Shown: positions 1 to 6,227 of the stretch, piece by piece
Position numbering within the stretch: the stretch's first letter is position 1
How the letters are laid out: each line of letters begins with the position of its first letter
Assembly (NCBI GenBank): GCA_964540005.1
Contig: CAZILN010000116.1
Location: 1-19,077 of the forward strand
Direction: 5' to 3'
Source: CAZILN01 sp964540005
Lineage (GTDB): Bacteria; Bacteroidota; Bacteroidia; Bacteroidales; SM23-62
Length of the DNA: 19,077 bases
Notes under the pieces: model-generated
Told to the model about the DNA's origin: nothing
The model's database searches: none
The model's input: only the letters and a program-made list of their open reading frames with translations
Position numbers and translations under genes: made by a program

Positions 1-226
1 GTTTGCAATTTGCCTCGGCAAACTGCTGTTCCATGCTGGCAAAGGTCATGAACTCAGAGGTACATACCGGGGTGAAGTCCGCCGGATGGCTGAAGAGAAT
101 AGCCCAGCTTCCTGAGTAGTCATCCGGGAAGTTTATCTCTCCCTGGGTGGTGACTGCAGTAAACCGGGGTGCAGGATCGCCTATCCTAGGCATGGATGCT
201 ATATTTTTTTCTTGATTTTCTTCCAT
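1..226 (-). CDS. Peroxiredoxin (AhpC/TSA, Prx6-like), 5' part only
   Basis: This is the first 75 codons of a thiol peroxidase that reduces hydrogen peroxide and organic hydroperoxides in the cytoplasm; the rest lies beyond base 1. The N-terminal region contains GDPAPRFTAV (residues 16-25) and then SHPADFTPVCTSEF. The latter holds the PxxxTxxC catalytic signature, with Thr52 and the peroxidatic Cys55. The PVCTSEF form is typical of the 1-Cys/Prx6 branch, but a resolving cysteine cannot be assessed because the C-terminus is missing. The ATG at 226 is the only start upstream of the conserved region apart from Met12. The gene lies 50 bp after bacterioferritin on the same strand, in a very AT-rich gap, and may be read as part of a perR-bfr-prx unit. 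The family call is secure; the subfamily is less so. Confidence 0.9.
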   Translation of the reverse strand, partial: MEENQEKNIASMPRIGDPAPRFTAVTTQGEINFPDDYSGSWAILFSHPADFTPVCTSEFMTFASMEQQFAEANCK

Positions 227-276
227 GTTGATTATAATTTAAGTTATTGAATATAAAATATATAAGATCATATACA

Positions 277-774
277 TTATTCCGGGGGCGTGCCTGCAGA
301 GAGGTTCTTACTGCGTTCAATAGACTGCAGGGCCAGGTAATTATCGCCGAATTTGGCCAGGTTTTCCATTTCTACATCATACTGATCGAAATGGCGTTCC
401 TCATCTTCCACCAGGCTTTCGAAAAGCTTTTTGGAAACGGAATCAGCATTTTTGGCACACTCATTCGCCCAGTTGTTATAATCCCGGGCACTTGAGGTTT
501 CCATATCCGCAGCCATTTTCAGCATCTTCTTAACATCATGGATCTTTTTTACTTCTGCTGAGGCCAGCATCTCAACTTCACCTTTCAGGAACAATATTCT
601 TTCGGCAATCATTTCTATGTGGAGCATCTCTTCAATAGCGGTCCTTTTAAAGAGACCGGCCAGGAGGTCATAGCCCTGGTCATCACAGTGAAAATGGAAA
701 TACATGTACTGGTGGACCGCTGACAATTCATCGGCTATGGCCCTGTTTAATAATTCAATACTTTTTTCTTTCAT
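277..774 (-). CDS. bfr: Bacterioferritin (ferritin-like iron storage protein)
   Basis: A 165-residue four-helix protein of the usual bacterioferritin length. It would oxidise Fe(II) and store iron in a cytoplasmic 24-mer. Ferroxidase residues are visible: Glu16 in ADELSAVHQY, then Glu49 and His52 in EEMLHIEM, and a late Glu/His pair in VEDEERHFDQ. The E-M-L-H segment matches E51-M52-K53-H54 of E. coli Bfr, so Met50 corresponds to the haem-ligating Met52, and AERILFLKG resembles ERILFLEG. The start chosen is the ATG at 774, one base after the TGA stop of the upstream perR-like gene, which suggests translational coupling. An in-frame ATG at 807 would overlap that gene by about 30 bases and adds residues not typical of the family. 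Its position next to PerR and a peroxiredoxin fits a role in limiting Fenton chemistry. Confidence 0.93.
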   Translation of the reverse strand: MKEKSIELLNRAIADELSAVHQYMYFHFHCDDQGYDLLAGLFKRTAIEEMLHIEMIAERILFLKGEVEMLASAEVKKIHDVKKMLKMAADMETSSARDYNNWANECAKNADSVSKKLFESLVEDEERHFDQYDVEMENLAKFGDNYLALQSIERSKNLSAGTPPE

Positions 775-775
775 G

Positions 776-1204
776 TCATTTTGTTTTATTGCTTGAGAAT
801 TTACCAATTATCTGAAGTTTAATATCCTGTATATCGAAACCGGAAATGTTATTTTTCCTGAAGTGTTCTTGTATCAGTTCATTCAGGCCTTCATCGAAAT
901 AATCTTCTATCCGGTCAGATTCATAGCAATACAGATGATGATGATTTTCAAGGATGGCGTCATATCGCATGACATCCCTGTCTGTTTTAACCTTTCTGAT
1001 CAGCCCTTTTTCCACAAAGGTTTCAAGTATTTTATAAACCGTTCCTGCGGCAACATTCGGATGGTTGACCTGTATATATTCCTTAATCTCGTCTGCAGTA
1101 GGATGTGTTTTCAGAGTGTGCAATGCCTCAAGGATAACCATTCGCTGCGGGGTTATCTTCAGCCCTTTCTTAAGCAGTTCATTCCTGATACCTGTTAAAT
1201 CCAT
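776..1204 (-). CDS. perR: Fur-family peroxide-type regulator (PerR-like)
   Basis: A 142-residue winged-helix repressor of the Fur family. The DNA-binding half contains KKGLKITPQRMVILEAL and AAGTVYKILETFVEKGLI. Residues His34, Asp82, His88, His90 and Asp101 all lie exactly three positions before B. subtilis PerR His37, Asp85, His91, His93 and Asp104. This is the complete regulatory metal site, including the Asp that separates PerR from Fur. It lacks the structural zinc site: Cys93 is present but the paired position is Ser96, and there is no C-terminal CxxC. It heads a gene run with bacterioferritin and peroxiredoxin, both typical PerR targets. It has its own promoter and an inverted repeat just upstream, so autoregulation is likely. 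Specificity for peroxide rather than iron is inferred from residues and context. Confidence 0.88.
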   Translation of the reverse strand: MDLTGIRNELLKKGLKITPQRMVILEALHTLKTHPTADEIKEYIQVNHPNVAAGTVYKILETFVEKGLIRKVKTDRDVMRYDAILENHHHLYCYESDRIEDYFDEGLNELIQEHFRKNNISGFDIQDIKLQIIGKFSSNKTK

Positions 1205-1218
1205 TGAGATTTATTATT

Positions 1219-1237
1219 ATAAGAGAATTAATCTTAT
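1219..1237 (-). promoter_or_regulatory. Candidate PerR/Fur operator upstream of perR
   Basis: A perfect 6-bp inverted repeat, ATAAGA and TCTTAT, separated by 7 bp. The inner 15 bases can be read as a 7-1-7 half-site arrangement like the Fur/PerR box, with 5 of 7 matching positions. It lies 15-33 bases before the perR start and directly downstream of the predicted transcription start, where bound repressor would block initiation or escape. Binding is inferred. Confidence 0.45.
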
Positions 1238-1248
1238 TTAAGAAAGTT

Positions 1249-1280
1249 TAAAATTAATCATTTTTTCTTGTGTAAACAAA
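1249..1280 (-). promoter_or_regulatory. Candidate promoter of the perR-bfr-prx run
   Basis: Read on the minus strand, there is a -33 TTTG (1277-1280), a 20-bp spacer and TAATTTTA (1249-1256), a 7-of-8 match to the Bacteroidota -7 element TAnnTTTG. The transcription start would fall near 1243, just before the inverted repeat at 1219-1237. The rest of the 1205-1377 divergent gap is AT-rich and shows no other gene. Confidence 0.45.
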
Positions 1281-1324
1281 TTGTTTTACGGAAAATACCA
1301 TCATGGGCTTTCAGCTGATTTATT

Positions 1325-1332
1325 TATCTTTG
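1325..1332 (+). promoter_or_regulatory. Candidate -7 element for the glycoside operon
   Basis: TATCTTTG is an exact match to the Bacteroidota -7 consensus TAnnTTTG and lies 45 bases before the ATG at 1378. No convincing -33 TTG is seen at the right distance. Transcription would start near 1338 and run into the oxidoreductase, DUF1080 and GH172 genes. Confidence 0.4.
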
Positions 1333-1377
1333 AAATATACGTTCAATGTATATTTATCCTTCTAAAACTGGTTTAAG

Positions 1378-2703
1378 ATGGCATCAAGAAGAAACTTTAT
1401 TAAAGAGACAGCGCTTACTGCATTTGGAGTAAGTCTTTCAACAGCTATCCCGGTGGACCTCCTGGCTCAGAAAAGAAGGATATCCGCCAACGATAAATTG
1501 GTAGTAGGACTCATAGGTTGCAAGGGAATGGGATTTGCCAACCTGACGGACTTCCTTCTGCAGCCCGATGTTGAATGTGCTGCCATCTGCGATGTTGACC
1601 GGGGCATCCTCGAGGCAAGAAGCAGGGATATCCTTGAGATGCAGGACAAAAAGCCTGAACAGTATGGTGATTTCAGGAAACTGATTGAGCGAAATGATAT
1701 AGATGCAGTGATTGTAGGTACACCGGACCACTGGCACTGCCTGCCCACTGTGTATGCCTGCGAGGCCGGGAAGGATGTATATGTCGAGAAACCCCTGGCC
1801 AATTCTGTCACCGAAGCCCGGCTGATGCTTAAGGCTGCCAGAAAGTATGACAGGGTGGTGCAGGTCGGACAGCAGCAGAGAAGCGGCATGCACTGGAAGG
1901 CTGCAATGGATTTTATTAAATCCGGAAAAATGGGTAAGATCAGGCGCGTAAATATCTGGGCCAACTTCAACTATGGTGCCGGCCTGGAAAAAGTCCCCGA
2001 CAGCCCGGTCCCTGAAGGTGTTGATTTTAACATGTGGCTGGGCCCGGCCCCCCAAAGAAGCTTCAATGCTTCGCGTTTTCACGGGATGTGGAGGATGTTC
2101 TGGGATTATGGGGGAGGATTGCTGACTGACTGGGGCGTACATCTGCTGGATATGGCTCTCTGGGCCATGGATGTTGATTATTTCCCGAAGTCGGTAGTTG
2201 CATCCGGTGATATCTATGCTCACCGGGACAGGGCACTGGAAACGCCCGATACAATGAATGCATTGTATGAAATGGATGATTTCCTTCTTACCTGGGAGCA
2301 GAATGGGGGTATACAATCCGGACCGTTTGATCAGCTGTATGGCTTGTCATTTATAGGTACCAACGGTACCCTGGTCATTGACCGCGATAAATGGCGGGTA
2401 TTCCCGGAATGGGATGATGATGGCTGGAGAATGGAGGAAGTCGGCGAATTCAAAGCCGATAATCAATCCCACATCAACCATGTTAAGAATTTCATCGAAT
2501 GTGTGAAAACCAGGGAGAAACCGGCGGCCGATATAGAAATAGGACATAATGTATGCATATATGCCCACCTGGGAAACCTGGCCTTCAGAACAGGGAAGAT
2601 CCTGGAATATGATGGGGATGCCAATCTTGTCAAAGGCGATGCGGATGTTACAAAAATGCTGACCCCGGAATACCGTAAACCATGGGAATTACCAAAAGTA
2701 TAA
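1378..2703 (+). CDS. Tat-exported Gfo/Idh/MocA-family oxidoreductase
   Basis: A 441-residue NAD(P)-dependent oxidoreductase with a twin-arginine signal, MASRRNFIKETALTAFGVSL (residues 1-20), so it probably folds with its cofactor before export. The Rossmann domain begins at residues 42-52 with VVGLIGCKGMG. It continues through DAVIVGTPDHWHC and the family signature EKP at residues 137-139 (Lys138 is the expected catalytic lysine). The C-terminal substrate domain includes WDYGGGLLTDWGVHLLDMALW, with the Asp/His pair typical of the family. Members exported in this way in Bacteroidota are often linked to oxidation of sugars or glycosides at C3. The neighbouring DUF1080 and GH172 genes, on the same strand after gaps of 62 and 45 bp, support a glycoside role. 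The exact substrate cannot be read from the sequence. Confidence 0.9.
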   Translation: MASRRNFIKETALTAFGVSLSTAIPVDLLAQKRRISANDKLVVGLIGCKGMGFANLTDFLLQPDVECAAICDVDRGILEARSRDILEMQDKKPEQYGDFRKLIERNDIDAVIVGTPDHWHCLPTVYACEAGKDVYVEKPLANSVTEARLMLKAARKYDRVVQVGQQQRSGMHWKAAMDFIKSGKMGKIRRVNIWANFNYGAGLEKVPDSPVPEGVDFNMWLGPAPQRSFNASRFHGMWRMFWDYGGGLLTDWGVHLLDMALWAMDVDYFPKSVVASGDIYAHRDRALETPDTMNALYEMDDFLLTWEQNGGIQSGPFDQLYGLSFIGTNGTLVIDRDKWRVFPEWDDDGWRMEEVGEFKADNQSHINHVKNFIECVKTREKPAADIEIGHNVCIYAHLGNLAFRTGKILEYDGDANLVKGDADVTKMLTPEYRKPWELPKV

Positions 2704-2765
2704 GGGTCTGAAAATCAAAATCGTATAGAATATCAGATACTACTAATTTTTAACTTTACAAGCTC

Positions 2766-3509
2766 ATGAAAAAAATGAATACAAGGAAAATTGTTTTACT
2801 GCTTGTTTTATTTATCCCAGCCTGGCTTGTGGCCCAGGAATGGGTACCTGTGCTGACAGAAAAATGGGAACCGGTCCCTGAGAAGGTAACCCCGGGAAAA
2901 GGTACAGCCCCGCCCTCGGATGCTATTGTATTGTTTGACGGAACCGGCCTGTCGCAATGGGAATCATCGGGGGGAGGTCCGGCTCAATGGAAAGTTGAGG
3001 ATGGTATACTTACTATCATACCTCAAAAAGGCTCCATACAGACAAAACAATCTTTCAGTGATGTACAGCTGCATGTGGAATGGCGAGCTCCTTTTGATTT
3101 TCAGGGCGACGGACAGGATCATGGGAACAGCGGTGTCTATTTGCAGAACCGTTATGAAGTACAGGTGTTGGACTGCTATGTGAATACTACCTATGTAAAC
3201 GGCCAGACAGCATCTATATATAAGCAGCACCCACCCCTTGTCAATGCATGCCTTCCAACCGGTGAATGGCAGTCCTATGATATTATCTTCATGGCACCCA
3301 GGTTCAATAAGGACGGCAGCCTGTTTGCCCCTGCCACGGTAAGTCTGCTTCACAACGGCATCCTCGTCTTGAATCATGTTAGTCTCACAGGGCCTACAGA
3401 ATACATCGGTTTGCCTGAATATAAACCTCACGATCTGAAACAGCCGCTAATGCTGCAGGCTCATGGTAACCCGGTGAGCTACAGGAATATCTGGCTGCGG
3501 GAACTATAG
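2766..3509 (+). CDS. Secreted DUF1080 protein (3-keto-disaccharide hydrolase family)
   Basis: A 247-residue protein with a clear signal peptide (about residues 1-23, ending LVAQ) followed by one LamG/concanavalin-like beta-sandwich of the DUF1080 family (PF06439). Diagnostic segments are IVLFDGTGLSQW (about residues 54-65), the central GDGQDHGNSGVYLQNRYEVQ and the late YRNIWLREL. Members hydrolyse, or are proposed to hydrolyse, glycosides whose sugar has been oxidised to the 3-keto form. This fits the oxidoreductase encoded just upstream. The length is close to that of a single-domain member. Met4 is a possible alternative start. No Shine-Dalgarno sequence is evident, as is usual in this phylum. 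The family call is strong; substrate and linkage are unknown. Confidence 0.88.
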   Translation: MKKMNTRKIVLLLVLFIPAWLVAQEWVPVLTEKWEPVPEKVTPGKGTAPPSDAIVLFDGTGLSQWESSGGGPAQWKVEDGILTIIPQKGSIQTKQSFSDVQLHVEWRAPFDFQGDGQDHGNSGVYLQNRYEVQVLDCYVNTTYVNGQTASIYKQHPPLVNACLPTGEWQSYDIIFMAPRFNKDGSLFAPATVSLLHNGILVLNHVSLTGPTEYIGLPEYKPHDLKQPLMLQAHGNPVSYRNIWLREL

Positions 3510-3554
3510 TAAAAAACCCTGCATTGCAATATAACCTTTTAACATCAAAATAAT

Positions 3555-4742
3555 ATGAAGACAACAACAAGTCGGTTTTCTGTATTTATTCTTCTTGCAT
3601 TTTTGCATTCAGCAGGTATATCGGCCCAGAATACCAACCTGTACGATCTTACACGAGTACAGGATAATGTCGTGACAAAACGCATCAGCAGTTATGACCG
3701 TTCAGGCGGTAATAACGACCGGATGGAGCACATCATGCCAGGTGAAAAGAAAGTGCTGTTCGATGTTAACGGAGCAGGTATGATCAATCATATCTGGATC
3801 ACTATAGCTCCCCCTCCTGAAGAATTAAGCAGGAATGATATCATACTAAGGATGTACTGGGACGGGAGTGATATCCCCTCGGTTGTATCGCCCATAGGTC
3901 CTTTTTTCGGACAGGGATGGGAGGAGAGTTATGCTTTTTCCAGCCTGCCCCTGGCGGCCGGACCGGTTGACGGGCGCGGAATGGTAAGCTATTTTGTCAT
4001 GCCCTTTGCCGATGGTGCAAGGATAGAAGTTGAGAACCAGGCAGATATTGAGATCGGGGCTTTCTACTATTTTGTGGATTATATCGAACTGGAATCCCTT
4101 CCGGAAAATACTGGACGCTTTCATGCCTGGTACAACCATGAACTTACAGAAGCCCTGGAAGACGGAGAAAATGAATGGGGTGCACTGGGCCCTCAGGGTA
4201 AAAATCCCGATGGAAAGGACAATTACCTGATTGCCGATATTAAGGGAAAAGGTCATTATGTAGGGGTCAATTATTATGTACATAACCCCGGTCCCATGTG
4301 GTATGGTGAGGGTGATGACATGATCTTTATAGACGGGGCAGAGATGCCGTCCATACACGGTACAGGCACTGAAGATTACTTCAATACCAGCTGGTGTCCT
4401 AAAACCGAGTTCACACATCCCTATTATGGGTACGGGCGCCTGAATAATGATGTGGGCTGGCTGGGACGTACCCATGTGTACAGGTTCCATATCAGCGACC
4501 CGGTGCATTTTAAGGAATCCCTGAAGTTTACCATAGAACACGGGCACAATAACTGCCTTACTCTTGATCTGGCCAGCGTTGCTTACTGGTACCAGTTGCC
4601 GCCCTTTAATGAACTGCCACCCCTGGCGACAAAGGAGGATAGAAAACCTAAGCCCTTCATCCAGCCCTATGATATTCACAAGTGGCGGCACGAATGGAGA
4701 AAGGCCAATGGAAATGACCTGCAGCTATGGGGAAATGAATGA
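3555..4742 (+). CDS. Secreted GH172-family glycoside hydrolase (DUF2961)
   Basis: A 395-residue protein with a signal peptide (residues 1-24, ending ISAQ) and a DUF2961/GH172 jelly-roll catalytic region. Typical segments are DRSGGNNDRM near the start, GAGMINHIWITI (about residues 74-85) and GTGTEDYFNTSW around Glu273, an acidic position highly conserved in the family. Characterised GH172 enzymes act on difructose dianhydrides or as exo-acting D-arabinofuranosidases. The sequence alone does not choose between these. It is the last gene of the three-gene glycoside cassette; the following toxin-antitoxin genes have their own promoter. A function on furanoside-containing glycans is inferred from family only. 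Confidence 0.87.
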   Translation: MKTTTSRFSVFILLAFLHSAGISAQNTNLYDLTRVQDNVVTKRISSYDRSGGNNDRMEHIMPGEKKVLFDVNGAGMINHIWITIAPPPEELSRNDIILRMYWDGSDIPSVVSPIGPFFGQGWEESYAFSSLPLAAGPVDGRGMVSYFVMPFADGARIEVENQADIEIGAFYYFVDYIELESLPENTGRFHAWYNHELTEALEDGENEWGALGPQGKNPDGKDNYLIADIKGKGHYVGVNYYVHNPGPMWYGEGDDMIFIDGAEMPSIHGTGTEDYFNTSWCPKTEFTHPYYGYGRLNNDVGWLGRTHVYRFHISDPVHFKESLKFTIEHGHNNCLTLDLASVAYWYQLPPFNELPPLATKEDRKPKPFIQPYDIHKWRHEWRKANGNDLQLWGNE

Positions 4743-4752
4743 TTCCTGGTTC

Positions 4753-4783
4753 TTGTTTTTTACGTGAATAAAAATTATCTTTG
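4753..4783 (+). promoter_or_regulatory. Promoter of the toxin-antitoxin operon
   Basis: TTG at 4753-4755 and TATCTTTG at 4776-4783 are separated by 20 bp and match the Bacteroidota -33/-7 architecture. The expected transcription start is about 4788-4790, giving a leader of only about 11 bases before the ATG at 4801. An AGGA lies at 4794-4797, close to the start codon. Confidence 0.6.
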
Positions 4784-4792
4784 ACGTAAAAA
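4757..4792 (+). promoter_or_regulatory. Inverted-repeat operator spanning the toxin-antitoxin promoter
   Basis: TTTTTACGT (4757-4765) and ACGTAAAAA (4784-4792) form a perfect 9-bp inverted repeat with an 18-bp spacer. The spacer contains the -7 box at its right end, so one arm lies just upstream of the -7 region and the other covers the predicted start. This is a classic arrangement for autorepression by a dimeric antitoxin. It is unlikely to be a terminator of the upstream gene because the arms are AT-rich and no T-tract follows. Confidence 0.55.
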
Positions 4793-4800
4793 CAGGATTG

Positions 4801-5052
4801 ATGGATACAAAACTAACACTGCATTTTGACAGGGAAGTAATTAAAGAGGCAAAGGTTTTCGCTGCCGCCAATAACATAAGTTTATCCCGATTAACCGAGT
4901 TTATTTATCGCAATATTACTTCGGGCAGCTACAAAACTCTTGAAGAGTTGCCGATAGCAGATTGGGTATTCAGTGTTGCAGAAGGCGAACCACAATACAT
5001 CAGGCGTTCAAGAAAGGAAACCAGGAAAGAATATATTAATTCTAAGAAATGA
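4801..5052 (+). CDS. DUF6364-type antitoxin (ribbon-helix-helix-like)
   Basis: An 83-residue protein beginning MDTKLTLHFDREVIKEAKVF, which reads as a short beta strand followed by a helix (KEAKVFAAANN) and a second helix (SLSRLTEFIYRN). This is the ribbon-helix-helix pattern of DUF6364 antitoxins. The C-terminal part, with ADWVF and a basic RRSRKETRKEYINSKK tail, would wrap the toxin. The ATG at 4801 is preferred; a TTG immediately before it is also in frame. The stop overlaps the start of the PIN toxin gene by four bases (ATGA), the usual translational coupling of such pairs. It probably neutralises the downstream PIN protein and represses its own promoter through the inverted repeat upstream. 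Confidence 0.82.
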   Translation: MDTKLTLHFDREVIKEAKVFAAANNISLSRLTEFIYRNITSGSYKTLEELPIADWVFSVAEGEPQYIRRSRKETRKEYINSKK

Positions 5053-5462
5053 AGGTCTTTCTTGATGCCAATGTCATTATTTCAGTATTCAACAAGGAAT
5101 ACCCACTGTTTCCATATGCTGCCAGGATATTAAGCCTTAACATCAATAAAGGGTTTCAAATATATACCTCTGCTTTATGTTTGGCAATTGCCTTCTATTT
5201 CTCATCAAAAAAGAGTGGGAAAGTCCTGGCAAAAAAGAAGATTAAAATTCTCCTTGAGAATATAGATCTGACAAGTATTGATGCGGCAGTTTCCTTACAG
5301 GCCATTAAAAATCCACAGATTCATGATTTCGAAGATGGCCTGGAATATTATTCAGCGATTGGGAAATCCTGCCGGTTGATAATTACGGAGAATAAGGAGG
5401 ATTATTACTTCAGTGAAATAGAGGTGCTGAATTGTATGGAATTTATCACAGACTACTTGTAA
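5049..5462 (+). CDS. PIN-domain toxin (VapC-like ribonuclease)
   Basis: A 137-residue PIN-domain protein. The N-terminus MKVFLDANVIISVF carries the first metal-binding Asp (Asp6). The conserved central block HDFEDGLEYYSA supplies Asp93 and Asp96, and LIITENKEDYYFSE near the end matches the last conserved strand/helix. Such proteins are Mg-dependent endoribonucleases that cut tRNA or rRNA when not bound by antitoxin. The usual second acidic position (Glu around residue 40-45) is not obvious in the LCLAIAFYF segment, a variation seen in this PIN subgroup. The four-base overlap with the antitoxin and the shared promoter define a type II toxin-antitoxin module. The RNA target is unknown. Confidence 0.83.
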   Translation: MKVFLDANVIISVFNKEYPLFPYAARILSLNINKGFQIYTSALCLAIAFYFSSKKSGKVLAKKKIKILLENIDLTSIDAAVSLQAIKNPQIHDFEDGLEYYSAIGKSCRLIITENKEDYYFSEIEVLNCMEFITDYL

Positions 5463-5486
5463 GAATGCTCCCGTTTATTCTTCTGG

Positions 5487-6227
5487 TCAGAGTTTTTGAA
5501 TAGCAGTAATACTGGCCAGCAGCTTTTTATAATGGCTGCCTTCCCAGTAGATCTTTTTGCAATTGCTGCAGCGGAAGAATCTGTTAAAATGTTTCCGTGT
5601 TTCAGGTAAGAGGCATTGTAGTATGAGTTCTTTTTCCACTTCTGAAATCTTCCCGTTGCACAGCATGCACCTGGAGAAAGGCCTGATCAGCTTTGTGAGG
5701 TCAAATTTTCTAACGATCTCCCTGGATTGCTCCACCGGTTCGATCGACCTGACCCAGTATCCCCGTTCAACGGCATTTCGCTTCAGTAAACCGACATCCC
5801 TGGTTAATACAATACGTTTTTCAGCGGCTGCAATCTCAGCAATATCCTTATCATTATAATCGTTCCTGTACAGGGTGTCAAACCCCATGATCCTGAGAAA
5901 ACCTGAAAGCTTACCCAGGTGGACATCGAGAACAAATCTGGGTTCTCTGAGGGCTCCGGGTCTCAGATGTGTTACATCTGAAATGTCAAGCAACTCAAAT
6001 TCGGGGTAAACCGAAATCATATCCTTGTCATTTATCATATGGTCGAAGGAAACTGATCTGCCATTTACCAGGATCAGGTCGATTTCGGCATGGGGTACTC
6101 CCTGTGCTTCAATAAGATCCTTAACCGTCTGTTTATCGGAAAAAGGTACGGAGAATGTTCTTTTTTTTCTTTTAACAGGAAGGAAATCGTTCAGCTCTTC
6201 ATAAAACCTCAGGGTGACAGTTTTCAT
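5487..6227 (-). CDS. Ubiquitin-like/Mut7-C RNase-domain protein
   Basis: A 246-residue cytoplasmic protein with two recognisable parts. Residues 1-85 form a beta-grasp Ub-Mut7C domain (MKTVTLRFYEELNDFLP; DLILVNG; ISVYPEFELLD). Residues 97-240 form a Mut7-C domain with a PIN-like fold: FVLDVHLGKLSGFLRIMGFDT (Asp101), VLTRDVGLL (Asp144), and a zinc ribbon made of Cys187-x-x-Cys190 and Cys220-x-x-Cys223. The acidic residues fit a metal-dependent nuclease, but no biochemical role is established for most bacterial members. Its ATG directly abuts the stop of the upstream oxidoreductase gene with no intervening base, implying co-transcription with the DoxX/oxidoreductase pair. Why an RNase-like protein belongs in that unit is unclear. 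Confidence 0.88.
   Translation of the reverse strand: MKTVTLRFYEELNDFLPVKRKKRTFSVPFSDKQTVKDLIEAQGVPHAEIDLILVNGRSVSFDHMINDKDMISVYPEFELLDISDVTHLRPGALREPRFVLDVHLGKLSGFLRIMGFDTLYRNDYNDKDIAEIAAAEKRIVLTRDVGLLKRNAVERGYWVRSIEPVEQSREIVRKFDLTKLIRPFSRCMLCNGKISEVEKELILQCLLPETRKHFNRFFRCSNCKKIYWEGSHYKKLLASITAIQKL

Noticed and set aside
227..276. TTATA/TATAA symmetry before the peroxiredoxin gene as a PerR box.
   Set aside because: The gap is almost entirely A and T, so such symmetry is expected by chance; arms of only 5 bp were found.
1438..2316. Long open frame of 292 codons on the minus strand inside the first oxidoreductase gene.
   Set aside because: It is antisense to a gene with clear family motifs and has no recognisable domain; it is a codon-bias shadow.
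2751..2758. TAACTTTA as an internal promoter for the DUF1080 gene.
   Set aside because: It is too close to the ATG at 2766 for a normal leader, has one mismatch and no -33 element; read-through from the upstream gene is simpler.
3846..4691. Open frame of 281 codons antisense to the GH172 gene.
   Set aside because: It lies entirely within a well-supported coding region and its translation shows no domain or signal.
4784..4792. The inverted repeat before the antitoxin as a terminator of the GH172 transcript.
   Set aside because: No T-tract follows, the loop is 18 bases and the -7 box lies within it, so an operator explains it better.
5461..5482. AAGAAT and ATTCTT inverted repeat between the convergent PIN toxin and Mut7-C genes, a possible terminator.
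   Set aside because: The arms are only 6 bp, AT-rich, with a 10-bp loop and no T-tract; it is too weak to call.
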